In this document: in pieces, positions 8,560-16,656 of the stretch | Layout: each line of letters begins with the position of its first letter | How positions within the stretch are numbered: position 1 is the first letter of the stretch | NCBI GenBank assembly: GCA_947626395.1 | Contig: CANQRU010000006.1 | Coordinates: 51,047-115,046, forward strand | Direction: 5' to 3' | DNA length: 64,000 bases | Source of the DNA: an uncultured Lachnospiraceae bacterium | Lineage (GTDB): Bacteria; Bacillota; Clostridia; Lachnospirales; Lachnospiraceae | Notes under the pieces: generated by a model | Told to the model about the DNA's origin: nothing | The model's input: the letters and a program-made list of their open reading frames with translations, nothing else | Database searches by the model: none | Made by a program: the position numbers and the translations under genes

Positions 8560-9648
8560 ATGGACAAACGGCTGACAGTACACCGGGACGGCGTTCCGAT
8601 CTATGATATTGTATTATCCGGTTCTTTCGATGAACTGGCTGATGAAGTGAGCAGACTGGACGTCGGATGCCGCCGGCTCTGCATCGTGACCGATTCCAAT
8701 GTGGCCGCGCTTTATCTGGAAACGGTATCGGACATACTGAAGGATTGCTGCCGCAGCCTGACTTCGTTTGTATTTCATGCAGGGGAAGAATACAAGAATC
8801 TTGACACCGTGCGGGATCTGTACCTGCATCTGATCGGCAGTCAGTTTGACCGGAAAGATATGCTTGTAGCGCTGGGCGGCGGTGTGGTCGGCGATCTGTG
8901 CGGTTACGCCGCGGCCACTTATCTGCGCGGAATCTCCTTTATTCAGATTCCGACCACGCTTCTTTCCCAGGTGGACAGTTCCATCGGCGGGAAGACCGGC
9001 GTCGATGTGGACGCCTATAAGAACATGGTCGGCGCGTTCCATATGCCGGCTCTGGTATATACGAATGTAAGTACGTTAAAGACGCTCCCGCCCGTGCAGT
9101 ACAGTTCCGGGATGGGGGAGATCATCAAGCACGGCCTGATCCGCGATATCGGGTACTATGAGTGGCTCGGCGCAAACCGGGATCAGATCCTTCGAAAGGA
9201 CGAAGCCGCCTGTATGGCGATGATCCGACGCAGCGATGAGATCAAACAACAGATCGTGGAAGCTGACCCTACCGAGAAGGGAGAGCGGGCGCTTCTGAAT
9301 CTTGGACACACGCTGGGGCACGCGATCGAGAAAATGGCGGATTTTACTTTGCCTCACGGACACTGCGTCGGACTGGGCCTTCTGGCGGCCGCGGAGATCT
9401 CGCGGGCGCGCAGATGGATCGGGGAAGAGGATATTATCCGGCTGAAGAACCTTCTTATGGATTACGACATTCCGGTATCTGTAAGCGGGCAGGATGCGGA
9501 TGCGGTCCTGGCGGCCACGAAGAACGACAAGAAGATGGACGGCGGAAAGATCCGTTTTATCCTTCTTAGGTCGGTCGGCGACGCCGTCATCGATAAGACG
9601 GTAACGGACGATGAGATGAGAGCGGCGCTGAATACGATATTATTGTAA
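8560..9648 (+). CDS. aroB: 3-dehydroquinate synthase
   Basis: 362 residues of the AroB family. It converts DAHP to 3-dehydroquinate in the shikimate pathway, using NAD and a divalent metal. Signatures are the NAD-binding GGGVVGDLCGYAAAT, the active-site segment PTTLLSQVDSSIGGKTGVD, and the metal ligands in GMGEIIKHGLI, LGHTLGHAIE and LPHGHCVGLG. The ATG at 8560 follows AGGAAGG. The frame extends to 8506, but that start lies inside the U-tract hairpin. It is followed by lspA after 31 bases. Confidence 0.94.
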   Translation: MDKRLTVHRDGVPIYDIVLSGSFDELADEVSRLDVGCRRLCIVTDSNVAALYLETVSDILKDCCRSLTSFVFHAGEEYKNLDTVRDLYLHLIGSQFDRKDMLVALGGGVVGDLCGYAAATYLRGISFIQIPTTLLSQVDSSIGGKTGVDVDAYKNMVGAFHMPALVYTNVSTLKTLPPVQYSSGMGEIIKHGLIRDIGYYEWLGANRDQILRKDEAACMAMIRRSDEIKQQIVEADPTEKGERALLNLGHTLGHAIEKMADFTLPHGHCVGLGLLAAAEISRARRWIGEEDIIRLKNLLMDYDIPVSVSGQDADAVLAATKNDKKMDGGKIRFILLRSVGDAVIDKTVTDDEMRAALNTILL

Positions 9649-9679
9649 ATTTGAATTGCATCTGGAGGATATCAATATC

Positions 9680-10198
9680 ATGAATAAGCGGATCCTGCGT
9701 CTGGCATTAAGTTTTCTGCTTTTCGGCCTTCTTTACGTTCTGGATCAGTTCACGAAAGGACTGGCCGTAGAAAGACTGAAAGGCGGCGACCCATTTGTGA
9801 TCTGGAAGGGCGTTTTCGAGCTGCAGTATTCCGAGAACCAGGGAGCGGCCTTCGGGCTTCTGCAGGGACAGCAGCTGCTGTTCTTTATCGTCGCGTTTCT
9901 CGTATTCGCGGCTGCGCTTTATCTGATATGGACGCTGCCGGAGAAGACGCGTTATCTGCCCCTGATCCTCTGTCTGACGGTCATTGCGGCCGGTGCGGCC
10001 GGCAATCTGGCGGATCGCGTCACGCAGGGGTATGTGGTGGATTTTCTTTACTTCAAGCTGATCGATTTCCCGATCTTTAATGTGGCGGACTGTTATGTGA
10101 CCGGCGCGACCGGACTGCTTTTTGTTCTGCTGTTCTTCGGCTTTTACAGCGAAGAGGAGATCGCGTCCATGATTCCGGGAAGAAAGGAGACGCAGTGA
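9680..10198 (+). CDS. lspA: Lipoprotein signal peptidase (signal peptidase II)
   Basis: 172 residues with four hydrophobic segments. It cleaves prolipoprotein signal peptides ahead of the lipid-modified cysteine. The two catalytic aspartates fall in AGNLADRV and in FNVADCYVT, and the conserved SENQGAAFGL lies at about residues 53-62. The ATG at 9680 follows CTGGAGG. The stop overlaps the start of the next gene (a GTG at 10195), so the two are probably translationally coupled, as lspA-rluD pairs often are. Several lipoproteins in this window would be its substrates. Confidence 0.93.
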   Translation: MNKRILRLALSFLLFGLLYVLDQFTKGLAVERLKGGDPFVIWKGVFELQYSENQGAAFGLLQGQQLLFFIVAFLVFAAALYLIWTLPEKTRYLPLILCLTVIAAGAAGNLADRVTQGYVVDFLYFKLIDFPIFNVADCYVTGATGLLFVLLFFGFYSEEEIASMIPGRKETQ

Positions 10199-11112
10199 GA
10201 TATCAGCTCCTGGTTGGGGAAGAAGAGCGCGCCGAAAGGATCGACCGGTACCTGGCCGGACACTGCGGGGATCTGTCGCGTTCCTATCTGCAGAAGATCC
10301 TGAAATCCGAAGGAGTTATGGTGAACGGCTCTCCGGTGAAGACAAATTATAAGATAAACGCCGGCGACCGGATCGAATTCGAAACGCCGGACGCGGCGGA
10401 TGCGGAGATTACCGCGAGGGAAATGGATCTGGATATCATCTATGAAGACGAAGACGTTCTGCTGGTCAATAAGCCCAAAGGAATGGTCGTCCATCCGGCC
10501 GCGGGGCATACGGACGATACGCTGGTCAACGGACTGATGGCTCACTGCAAAGGGCAGCTTTCCGGAATCAACGGCGTCATGCGCCCCGGAATCGTGCACC
10601 GGATCGACAGGGATACCACGGGGATCCTGATCGTATGTAAGAATGATCTTGCCCATAATTCCATCGCGCAGCAGCTGAAGGACCACACGATCACCCGCCG
10701 TTATCAGGCCGTTGTCTGCGGCGTTGTGAAGGAAGAGGATGGCACTGTTGACGCGCCCATCGGCCGCCATCCCACAGACCGGAAGAAGATGGCCGTAAAT
10801 GTGAAAAACGGGCGGCGGGCGGTGACGCATTACCGGGTATTGGAGCGCTTTGCCGGATATACCTATATTGAATGCCGCCTGGAGACCGGAAGAACCCACC
10901 AGATCCGCGTGCATATGAGTTCGATCCATCATCCGGTGCTTGGCGATACCGTGTACGGGCCGGCCAAGTGTCCGTTTGCGCTGGAAGGGCAGACGCTTCA
11001 TGCAGGAGTGCTGGGTTTTATCCATCCCAGAACCGGCGAATATATGGAATTTCGCGCGCCGCTGCCGGAATACTTTGCGGATCTGCTTGAAAAGCTGAGA
11101 AAATTAACATAA
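10195..11112 (+). CDS. rluD: RluD-family 23S rRNA pseudouridine synthase
   Basis: 305 residues. An N-terminal S4 RNA-binding domain (about residues 13-75, with YLQKILKSEGVMVNG) precedes a pseudouridine synthase domain whose catalytic aspartate lies in HRIDRDTTGILIV. Other family blocks are LVNKPKGMVVHPAAG and TGRTHQIRVHM. It isomerises uridines in 23S rRNA. The exact target (RluD, RluC or YlyB type) cannot be fixed from sequence alone; linkage to lspA matches the RluD/YlyB group. It starts with GTG overlapping the lspA stop. Confidence 0.88.
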   Translation: MRYQLLVGEEERAERIDRYLAGHCGDLSRSYLQKILKSEGVMVNGSPVKTNYKINAGDRIEFETPDAADAEITAREMDLDIIYEDEDVLLVNKPKGMVVHPAAGHTDDTLVNGLMAHCKGQLSGINGVMRPGIVHRIDRDTTGILIVCKNDLAHNSIAQQLKDHTITRRYQAVVCGVVKEEDGTVDAPIGRHPTDRKKMAVNVKNGRRAVTHYRVLERFAGYTYIECRLETGRTHQIRVHMSSIHHPVLGDTVYGPAKCPFALEGQTLHAGVLGFIHPRTGEYMEFRAPLPEYFADLLEKLRKLT

Positions 11113-11143
11113 ATTTATACTATACTTTCCGAAATGATTGATG

Positions 11144-11149
11144 TATAAT
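11144..11149 (+). promoter_or_regulatory. Possible -10 box before the cytidylate-kinase-like gene
   Basis: A perfect TATAAT at 11144-11149 lies in an AT-rich gap upstream of the gene at 11224. No good -35 element is found at the expected spacing, so the call is weak. Confidence 0.35.
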
Positions 11150-11162
11150 TTTTTCCGTAGGG

Positions 11163-11183
11163 ATCATGTCCGAAGGACATGAT
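11163..11183 (+). other. Hairpin in the 5' leader of the cytidylate-kinase-like gene
   Basis: ATCATGTCC (11163-11171) and GGACATGAT (11175-11183) form a perfect nine-pair stem with a three-base loop. It lies about 40 bases before the start codon and lacks a clear T run. It may be a weak terminator of the rluD transcript or a leader element. Confidence 0.5.
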
Positions 11184-11223
11184 TTGATATATTCGTTTCT
11201 ACGGACAGGAAGGAGAGGGGTAT

Positions 11224-11856
11224 ATGGAAGGCAAACTTATATTTACGATCGGACGGCAGTGCGGAAGTAAAGGGCGTTCCATCGGTCTGAAACTGGCGGA
11301 GACGATGGGGATCAAGTGCTACGACAAAGAGCTTCTGACCGAGGCGGCCAAGAACAGCGGCCTCTGCAAGGAAGTATTTGAATCCCACGACGAGAAAGCA
11401 GCAGGCAGCTTCCTTTATTCTCTTGTTATGGATACTTACTCGATGGGATATAATACCTCGTCTTATATGAATATGCCGATCAACCACAAGGTCTTTCTGG
11501 CTCAGTTCGATACGATCAAGAAACTGGCGGAAGAGGAGTCCTGCGTGTTTGTAGGGCGCTGCGCGGATTATGCTCTGGCTGAACACGCCAACACCGTTAC
11601 GATCTTCATAACAGGGAACGAAGAGGACAAGATCCATCATCTGATGGAGCTCCATAACGTCAATGAATCGAAGGCCAAAGATATCATGATCAAGACGGAT
11701 AAGAACCGTTCCAGCTATTATAATTACTATTCCGGCAAGAAGTGGGGCGACGCCAGGAATTACGATCTGTGCATTAACAGCAGCGAGGTGGGCGTCGACG
11801 GCGCAGTCAGTCTGATCTGCGAATTTGCCCGCATCAAATCAGATTACCTTAGATAA
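11224..11856 (+). CDS. Cytidylate kinase-like family protein
   Basis: 210 residues. The N-terminus (FTIGRQCGSKGRSIGLKLAE) is a P-loop of the type found in cytidylate-kinase-like proteins, with G-R-Q-x-G-S-x-G in place of a classical Walker A. The Tyr/Asp motif YDKELL and the segment CVFVGRCADYAL also match this family. These proteins resemble CMP kinase but their substrate is generally unproven. It has an AGGAGAGGGG site before the ATG. The next gene begins 20 bases downstream, suggesting cotranscription with a secreted hydrolase. Confidence 0.8.
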   Translation: MEGKLIFTIGRQCGSKGRSIGLKLAETMGIKCYDKELLTEAAKNSGLCKEVFESHDEKAAGSFLYSLVMDTYSMGYNTSSYMNMPINHKVFLAQFDTIKKLAEEESCVFVGRCADYALAEHANTVTIFITGNEEDKIHHLMELHNVNESKAKDIMIKTDKNRSSYYNYYSGKKWGDARNYDLCINSSEVGVDGAVSLICEFARIKSDYLR

Positions 11857-11875
11857 CAGGAGTACCATCGATATT

Positions 11876-14173
11876 ATGAATCATTTTCATATAGATTGGA
11901 AAAAAGGATTGGAGATGATCCGGCACAGGGCGTCTGCAGAAATTGCCGCTATGCTGATCGTCTCCATTTTCTGTTGCTGTGCCGCAGAAAGATATCAGAG
12001 GAGCGCGGCTCCATCCGCTCAGGCCGGCCAGGAGCAGGAGGGCGCATCCGTTATAGCAACTCTTCCTGCGGTTCCTGAGATGACGGACGCGGCGGGATCC
12101 GGGGAGATATCTGATCCGAAGCAGGAAATCAGCGCTTCGCAAGCGCTTGATACGGAAGAAACAGCCGCTGAAAATTCTGTGGCGGAGGAGACGACGGAGG
12201 AAGAGACGACGGCGGAAGAGTCCGCAGCCGCTCCCGGGGAAGAGCAAGCGCAGGAGCAGGAACCGCTGACAGCGGCGAAACTCATGGCGCAGGCCCCGCC
12301 TTCTCCCGACAGGCTTAATATGGTATACGAATTCGCTTCGGATATTCCCGGCGAACCGGAGGAAAGCTATGCCGGAACCGCATATTACAGACTGACAGAG
12401 AGGGACGAGGAGTGGATCTCCAAGCTGTACGGCAACCGGGCGGTCGCACCCGGAATGCTGGCCGTGAGTCTGGGAATCACCGGAAAGAACATCGGCAATT
12501 ATTCCGACTGGACGAACGTAGGCCTGCTGTTTTATGACGGCGACGGCAATATGATCCAGGGATACTCCAACGCCAGAGAGATCCTGGCTATGGCGAGCGT
12601 GTATTCCTATTTCCATCCGTTTGAAAATATAGACGAGTTCTATCAATATGCGGAACAGTTATGGAAAGATTCCCACAAGTACAGTCTTTCTGTCAGCAAT
12701 GTGTATTTCTGCGAGGGCGAATGCAAATACGCGGATTCCCATACGAACGAAGATGATTCCGATGCGGCCTGGTCAGACCCGGATGGGGTTCTTTCCGCCG
12801 GAACATCGTCTGGCGACGGGGATCAGACAGACAGCGGAACGTCTGCGCCGGCGTCCGGCTCCGGCAATACTCCGCAGGGCCCGTCAGGCCCGCAGACATC
12901 TTCGGCAGGCATTCCTTCTGACGAGGAGCCTGTTACTGCGGAACCGGCTGCGGAGACAGCGGCGGCGACGTCGCCTGCAGAGACAGTTCCTTCCGCCGAA
13001 CCGTCTGTCAGCGCGGAAGAAGCCGCGGCTCCGGAGACGGCTGACGCACCGGCAGGGCCTTTGGGACCGATGTCAGCTTCCGCTGAGACACAGGCGGAAA
13101 CTGCAGCAGAAATACCGTCTGCGGCGGAAACCGCTCCGGAAGCTGTGCAGGAAGCAGCGCTTCCGGAATCTGCACCGGAAACGATGGCCGCTTCGGAAAC
13201 GCCGGTCGAATCTTCGGAAACAGCTGTGCCGTCGGGGCCTCAGGGGCCTCTTGGGCCGGCTTCTGCGCCGGTACCGGAAGAAACATCCGGTATATCGGAA
13301 ACATCGCCTGAAACAGCGCCGGCTCCTTCAGAGACCAGCCCCGCCGTTGCAGAAACGGCACCGAGCCGGACCGAGCAGACGTCCGCATCCACCGGAACCG
13401 TATCGCAGCAGCAGAGCAGCAGTGCCGGTAATAAGGCAAATGAGAACGAATGCCCGGGCCATGTGGATCTGACGATCCGCGCTACGATCATCGGCCTTAG
13501 TGAGAGCAAAAAGAATCTCTTTAATCTGGATACGCAGGGCAGCTCAGATAAAAACTATACCGACACATGGAAGGGCTGGTCAATGCTCAGGAAGCGTTAT
13601 GTGTCCGCTTTGCTGGAGCAGGACTGGTTCGATCTCTATGGTCTGACGATCCCGGCCGGTATGTATATCCAGAATCCGCTTACAGCCGCAGAGATTCAGT
13701 ATTACATGAATATGATGCCGGAAGACACCAGCGAAGAGCGGTGTGCTCTTATTGAGTTAGCTCTTCAGTCTGTGGGAACCATTCCATATTACTGGGGCGG
13801 CAAGCCTTCAGGTCCAGGATATGAGCCGAACGGTTTCGGAAGACCGGTCGCGCCGGATGAAAACGGACGCGGTCTGAGAGGGCTGGATTGTTCCGGCTGG
13901 ATCTCATGGCTTTACTGGACAGCGCTGGGACGCCATCTGCCGTTTGAAAGTACGGATGGTCTTTACGCTCTCGGCAGACAGATTGACCGATCCGAGCTGA
14001 AACCAGGCGACTATATTGTACGCACCGGCGACGACGCCCATGTATGCATGTTCCTCGCCTGGGCTCCGGACGGCACCATGTATGTGATCCATGAACGGGG
14101 AAGCACCAGCAACAATGTGATCGTCAGTAATTTTGATCTCTATTGGCCTTATTACCGTAATTTGCTGGATTAG
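11876..14173 (+). CDS. Secreted NlpC/P60-like cysteine peptidase with long low-complexity insertion
   Basis: 765 residues from the ATG at 11876; an ATG at 11915 directly after GGAG is an alternative start. A hydrophobic segment at about residues 22-36 is a signal or anchor. Residues 40-140 are Glu/Ala/Thr-rich. A folded region (about 142-290) ends with YFCEGECKYADSHT, then about 230 residues of Ser/Pro/Ala/Glu/Thr (about 292-523) carry GPQGP- and GPLGP-type motifs. The fold seems to resume at NECPGHVDLTI (524-534). The C-terminal domain (about 620-765) is NlpC/P60-like, with candidate catalytic Cys672 in GLDCSGW and His722 in DDAHVCMFL. It probably cleaves cell-wall peptides outside the cell. 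The substrate is unknown. Confidence 0.75.
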   Translation: MNHFHIDWKKGLEMIRHRASAEIAAMLIVSIFCCCAAERYQRSAAPSAQAGQEQEGASVIATLPAVPEMTDAAGSGEISDPKQEISASQALDTEETAAENSVAEETTEEETTAEESAAAPGEEQAQEQEPLTAAKLMAQAPPSPDRLNMVYEFASDIPGEPEESYAGTAYYRLTERDEEWISKLYGNRAVAPGMLAVSLGITGKNIGNYSDWTNVGLLFYDGDGNMIQGYSNAREILAMASVYSYFHPFENIDEFYQYAEQLWKDSHKYSLSVSNVYFCEGECKYADSHTNEDDSDAAWSDPDGVLSAGTSSGDGDQTDSGTSAPASGSGNTPQGPSGPQTSSAGIPSDEEPVTAEPAAETAAATSPAETVPSAEPSVSAEEAAAPETADAPAGPLGPMSASAETQAETAAEIPSAAETAPEAVQEAALPESAPETMAASETPVESSETAVPSGPQGPLGPASAPVPEETSGISETSPETAPAPSETSPAVAETAPSRTEQTSASTGTVSQQQSSSAGNKANENECPGHVDLTIRATIIGLSESKKNLFNLDTQGSSDKNYTDTWKGWSMLRKRYVSALLEQDWFDLYGLTIPAGMYIQNPLTAAEIQYYMNMMPEDTSEERCALIELALQSVGTIPYYWGGKPSGPGYEPNGFGRPVAPDENGRGLRGLDCSGWISWLYWTALGRHLPFESTDGLYALGRQIDRSELKPGDYIVRTGDDAHVCMFLAWAPDGTMYVIHERGSTSNNVIVSNFDLYWPYYRNLLD

Positions 14174-14183
14174 AAAGTCTTTA

Positions 14184-14212
14184 TTGACTTTTGAAACGGT
14201 TTATAGTAGAAT
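14184..14212 (+). promoter_or_regulatory. Strong sigma-A promoter for the ttcA-like gene
   Basis: TTGACT (14184-14189), 17 bases, TAGAAT (14207-14212). The predicted transcript starts near 14219, just before an inverted repeat. Confidence 0.8.
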
Positions 14213-14226
14213 AGGGCTATCGAAAC

Positions 14227-14260
14227 AACTATTCGCGAAAGTCTAGTTTAACGAATAGTT
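14227..14260 (+). repeat. Inverted repeat at the start of the ttcA-like transcript
   Basis: AACTATTCG (14227-14235) and CGAATAGTT (14252-14260) are perfect nine-base inverted arms separated by 16 bases. It lies directly after the predicted transcription start and before the GGGGG ribosome binding site. It could be an operator or a 5' RNA hairpin. There is no T run, so it is not a terminator. Confidence 0.6.
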
Positions 14261-14281
14261 ATTAGTGCAGGGGGCTGTCTT

Positions 14282-15019
14282 ATGAAGCTGCAGCGACTAT
14301 ATAGTTTAACGCGTCAGGCGATCGACGATTACCAGCTGATCCAGGATGGTGATCGTATTGCCGTCGGAATCTCCGGCGGCAAAGACAGCCTGACGCTTCT
14401 TTATGCGCTGCATGGTCTGCAGCGGTTTTATCCGAAGAAATTCGAACTGCAGGCGATCACCGTGGATCTCGGTTATGAAGGGTTCGATCTTACTCCCGTA
14501 AAAACGCTCTGTGAGCGATTTCTGGTTCCGTATACGATAGTTTCTACGGATATCGGAAAAATATTGTTTCAGGAACGTAGGGAAACCAATCCCTGTTCGC
14601 TGTGCGCGAAGCTGCGGAAAGGCGCTCTTAATAAGGCGGCCGTCGATCTTGGCTGTAATAAGGTCGCGTATGCACATCACAAGGACGATGTGATCGAAAC
14701 CATATTATTGTCGCTGATGTACGAAGGACGTTTCTACGCGTTTCCCCCGGAAACTTACCTGGACCGTTCCGGCCTGACGGTTATCCGGCCAATGATCTAT
14801 GTAAATGAGGCCGATGTGATCGGCTTTAAGAATAAATACAAACTTCCTGTATGCAAAAACCCATGTCCGGTGGACGGATACACGAAACGCGAATATGTTA
14901 AAAATTTAACAAATAAACTGGTAATGGACAATCCTCAATTTAAGGATAATCTTTTCCATGCGATCACTTCCAGTTCCGTTCCCGGATGGTCAAGCGGAAA
15001 CTGTACGGAGGAAAATTAA
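14282..15019 (+). CDS. TtcA/TilS-type PP-loop tRNA thiolation protein
   Basis: 245 residues. It has the PP-loop ATP-pyrophosphatase motif SGGKDSLTLL at about residues 34-43. The CxxC motif NPCSLCAKLRKG and later cysteines in CKNPCPVDG match the TtcA family, which uses an Fe-S cluster to make 2-thiocytidine at tRNA position 32. Other family blocks are AYAHHKDDVIET and the C-terminal TNKLVMDNP. The cytosolic substrate is inferred from the family. It has its own promoter and is followed after three bases by the recombinase gene, with which it is probably cotranscribed. Confidence 0.82.
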   Translation: MKLQRLYSLTRQAIDDYQLIQDGDRIAVGISGGKDSLTLLYALHGLQRFYPKKFELQAITVDLGYEGFDLTPVKTLCERFLVPYTIVSTDIGKILFQERRETNPCSLCAKLRKGALNKAAVDLGCNKVAYAHHKDDVIETILLSLMYEGRFYAFPPETYLDRSGLTVIRPMIYVNEADVIGFKNKYKLPVCKNPCPVDGYTKREYVKNLTNKLVMDNPQFKDNLFHAITSSSVPGWSSGNCTEEN

Positions 15020-15022
15020 ATT

Positions 15023-16165
15023 ATGGCTGGTAATATCCCATATTATGAACAAAAAGACCGTGAAAACACGCTTCGTCTGCGTGAAATGATCAAAGAACTG
15101 CCGCCCTTCTGCGTCGATTTCTTCCGCGGGATCGAGCCGCAGACGTCATCCAGGACCAGAATCGCCTATGCTTACGATATGAAGGTTTTCTTCGAATTCC
15201 TGAAAAAAGAAAATCCTATGCTCTCCTCCCTGGATATCCGCGATATTACGCTGGAGCATCTCGATCAGATCCGCGCAGGCGATCTGGAAGAATACATGGA
15301 ATATCTGAAATACCGCTATGACGATAAGAACGCGGAGGTCGTCGTCAACAAAGAGCGCGGCATAATGCGGAAAATCTCCTCTCTGAAAAGCTTCTACAAC
15401 TACTTCTACCGCCAGGAACGGCTGAAGAACAATCCGGCGGCTCTGATAAAGCTGCCCAAACTTCATGAGAAAGAGATCATCCGTCTGGATATCGACGAAG
15501 TGGCCATGCTGCTCGACGCCGTGGAAAACGGCGATTCTCTGACAAAGAAACAGCGGGAATTCCACGAAAAGACCCAGGTAAGGGATCTGGCGCTCATGAC
15601 GCTCCTTCTGGGAACCGGGATCCGTGTATCCGAATGCGTCGGTCTTGACATCAGCGATGTGGACTTCAAAAACAGCGGGATCCGGATCCACCGCAAAGGC
15701 GGCAAGGAAGTTACGGTCTATTTCGGCGATGAGGTTGAAGAAGCGCTGCTTGGATATCTGGAGCAGCGCAGGCATATCGTTCCGGCCGAAGGGCACGAAA
15801 ACGCTCTCTTCCTCTCTCTGCAGATGAAACGGATGTCCGTGCGCAGTGTTGAAAATCTGGTAAAGAAATACGCCAGGATCGTCACGCCGCTCAAAAAGAT
15901 CACTCCGCATAAGCTTCGCAGCACCTACGGTACAACCCTGTATCAGGAAACAGGCGATATCTATCTGGTCGCAGACGTCCTCGGACATACAGATGTAAAT
16001 ACGACCAAGAAGCACTATGCGGCTCTGGATAATGAACGCAGACGCAGTGCCCGCGACAAAGTCCGTCTCCGCGAGGAATCTCCTGCCCTCTCATCCGCCG
16101 TGGCCGCCATGCAGGAAGAACCTGCAGATGACGCGGCTGCCGGTGACTCAGACAGCGATGACTAA
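15023..16165 (+). CDS. Tyrosine recombinase, XerS/XerD type
   Basis: 380 residues. The N-terminal SAM-like DNA-binding domain covers about residues 28-140 and the catalytic domain about 150-345. The active-site set is complete: Arg201 (GTGIRVSE), a lysine in HRKGGK near 225, His296 and Arg299 (TPHKLRSTYG), His322 (LGHTDVN) and Tyr332 (KKHYAAL). The length and the N-terminus before the core domain resemble the single-recombinase XerS proteins more than 300-residue XerC/XerD. A role in resolving chromosome dimers is therefore likely. The C-terminal 30 residues are acidic and Ala-rich. No mobile-element genes flank it. Confidence 0.82.
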   Translation: MAGNIPYYEQKDRENTLRLREMIKELPPFCVDFFRGIEPQTSSRTRIAYAYDMKVFFEFLKKENPMLSSLDIRDITLEHLDQIRAGDLEEYMEYLKYRYDDKNAEVVVNKERGIMRKISSLKSFYNYFYRQERLKNNPAALIKLPKLHEKEIIRLDIDEVAMLLDAVENGDSLTKKQREFHEKTQVRDLALMTLLLGTGIRVSECVGLDISDVDFKNSGIRIHRKGGKEVTVYFGDEVEEALLGYLEQRRHIVPAEGHENALFLSLQMKRMSVRSVENLVKKYARIVTPLKKITPHKLRSTYGTTLYQETGDIYLVADVLGHTDVNTTKKHYAALDNERRRSARDKVRLREESPALSSAVAAMQEEPADDAAAGDSDSDD

Positions 16166-16176
16166 GCAAATTATAT

Positions 16177-16473
16177 TCATTCATCCGCACCATACATTAT
16201 GGTCAGATAACAGCCCTCGTGAATCGTGTCGCCGTTCAGATGATTCATCTGCTTAAGCCGCTTTATATACTCCTGGGTCGACAATCCCAGTTCAGGTGCA
16301 TACTTATGTGCCACGCTCCATAAAGAATCTCCGCTGCTGATCTCAATACTGGTATAATAAACGGCCTTACCGGTCTGCGCCGGCTCCTTCGCCATCGTAT
16401 TCATCAGAGTGCTTCCGCAGAAGCCAAAGCCTAGCATAACGATTGCCGCGGCTGCAAGAAAGCTCCTTCTCAT
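16177..16473 (-). CDS. YneA-like LysM cell-division inhibitor (SOS)
   Basis: 98 residues. A short basic start and one hydrophobic segment (about 4-20) precede a LysM peptidoglycan-binding domain (about residues 45-94, including SSGDSLWSVAHKYAP). The ATG at 16473 follows GGAGGTG by seven bases; longer readings run through the promoter. It is divergent from lexA, as yneA is in Bacillus, and its promoter overlaps LexA boxes. YneA delays septation during DNA damage. Overall similarity is only architectural, so the inhibitor role rests mainly on context. Confidence 0.82.
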   Translation of the reverse strand: MRRSFLAAAAIVMLGFGFCGSTLMNTMAKEPAQTGKAVYYTSIEISSGDSLWSVAHKYAPELGLSTQEYIKRLKQMNHLNGDTIHEGCYLTIMYGADE

Positions 16474-16491
16474 CCTATCGCACCTCCATGC

Positions 16492-16612
16492 CGAACGTAT
16501 GTTGCGAACAAATGTTCTGTATGTTCTTATTATACCATCGAACAGATGTTTGTCAAGATATTTTTCAATTTTTTTCGAACAAAAGTTTGCATTTTGGCCG
16601 AACATATGGTAA
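16492..16612. promoter_or_regulatory. Cluster of five LexA boxes between the divergent SOS genes
   Basis: Five 14-base sites resemble the Gram-positive LexA box CGAACATATGTTCG. They are CGAACGTATGTTGC (16492-16505), CGAACAAATGTTCT (16505-16518), CGAACAGATGTTTG (16539-16552), CGAACAAAAGTTTG (16576-16589) and CGAACATATGGTAA (16599-16612). A degenerate sixth, AGAATATGTGTTCT, lies at 16628-16641. The third overlaps the -35 box of the YneA-like gene. The fourth and fifth overlap the -35 box and the spacer/-10 region of lexA. Confidence 0.88.
16529..16556 (-). promoter_or_regulatory. Sigma-A promoter of the YneA-like gene
   Basis: On the minus strand a perfect TTGACA (16551-16556) and a perfect TATAAT (16529-16534) are separated by 16 bases. 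A LexA box occupies most of the spacer. Confidence 0.85.
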
Positions 16613-16615
16613 GAT
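16587..16615 (+). promoter_or_regulatory. Sigma-A promoter of lexA
   Basis: TTGCAT (16587-16592), 17 bases, TAAGAT (16610-16615). GATAAT at 16613-16618 is an alternative -10 box with longer spacing. Two LexA boxes overlap this promoter, consistent with autorepression. Confidence 0.65.
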
Positions 16616-16656
16616 AATAGCAGAAACAGAATATGTGTTCTGATTGGAGGTAAATT

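Noticed and set aside
12648..13472. A 274-residue open frame inside the NlpC/P60-like gene, very rich in Arg and Leu
   Set aside because: It is the +1 reading of the Ser/Pro/Ala/Glu insertion. The composition is a consequence of the shifted frame, and there is no ribosome binding site.
15023..16165. Integrase of a genomic island
   Set aside because: The recombinase has the length and N-terminus of a chromosomal XerS-type protein, and no tRNA attachment site, repeats or phage genes flank it.
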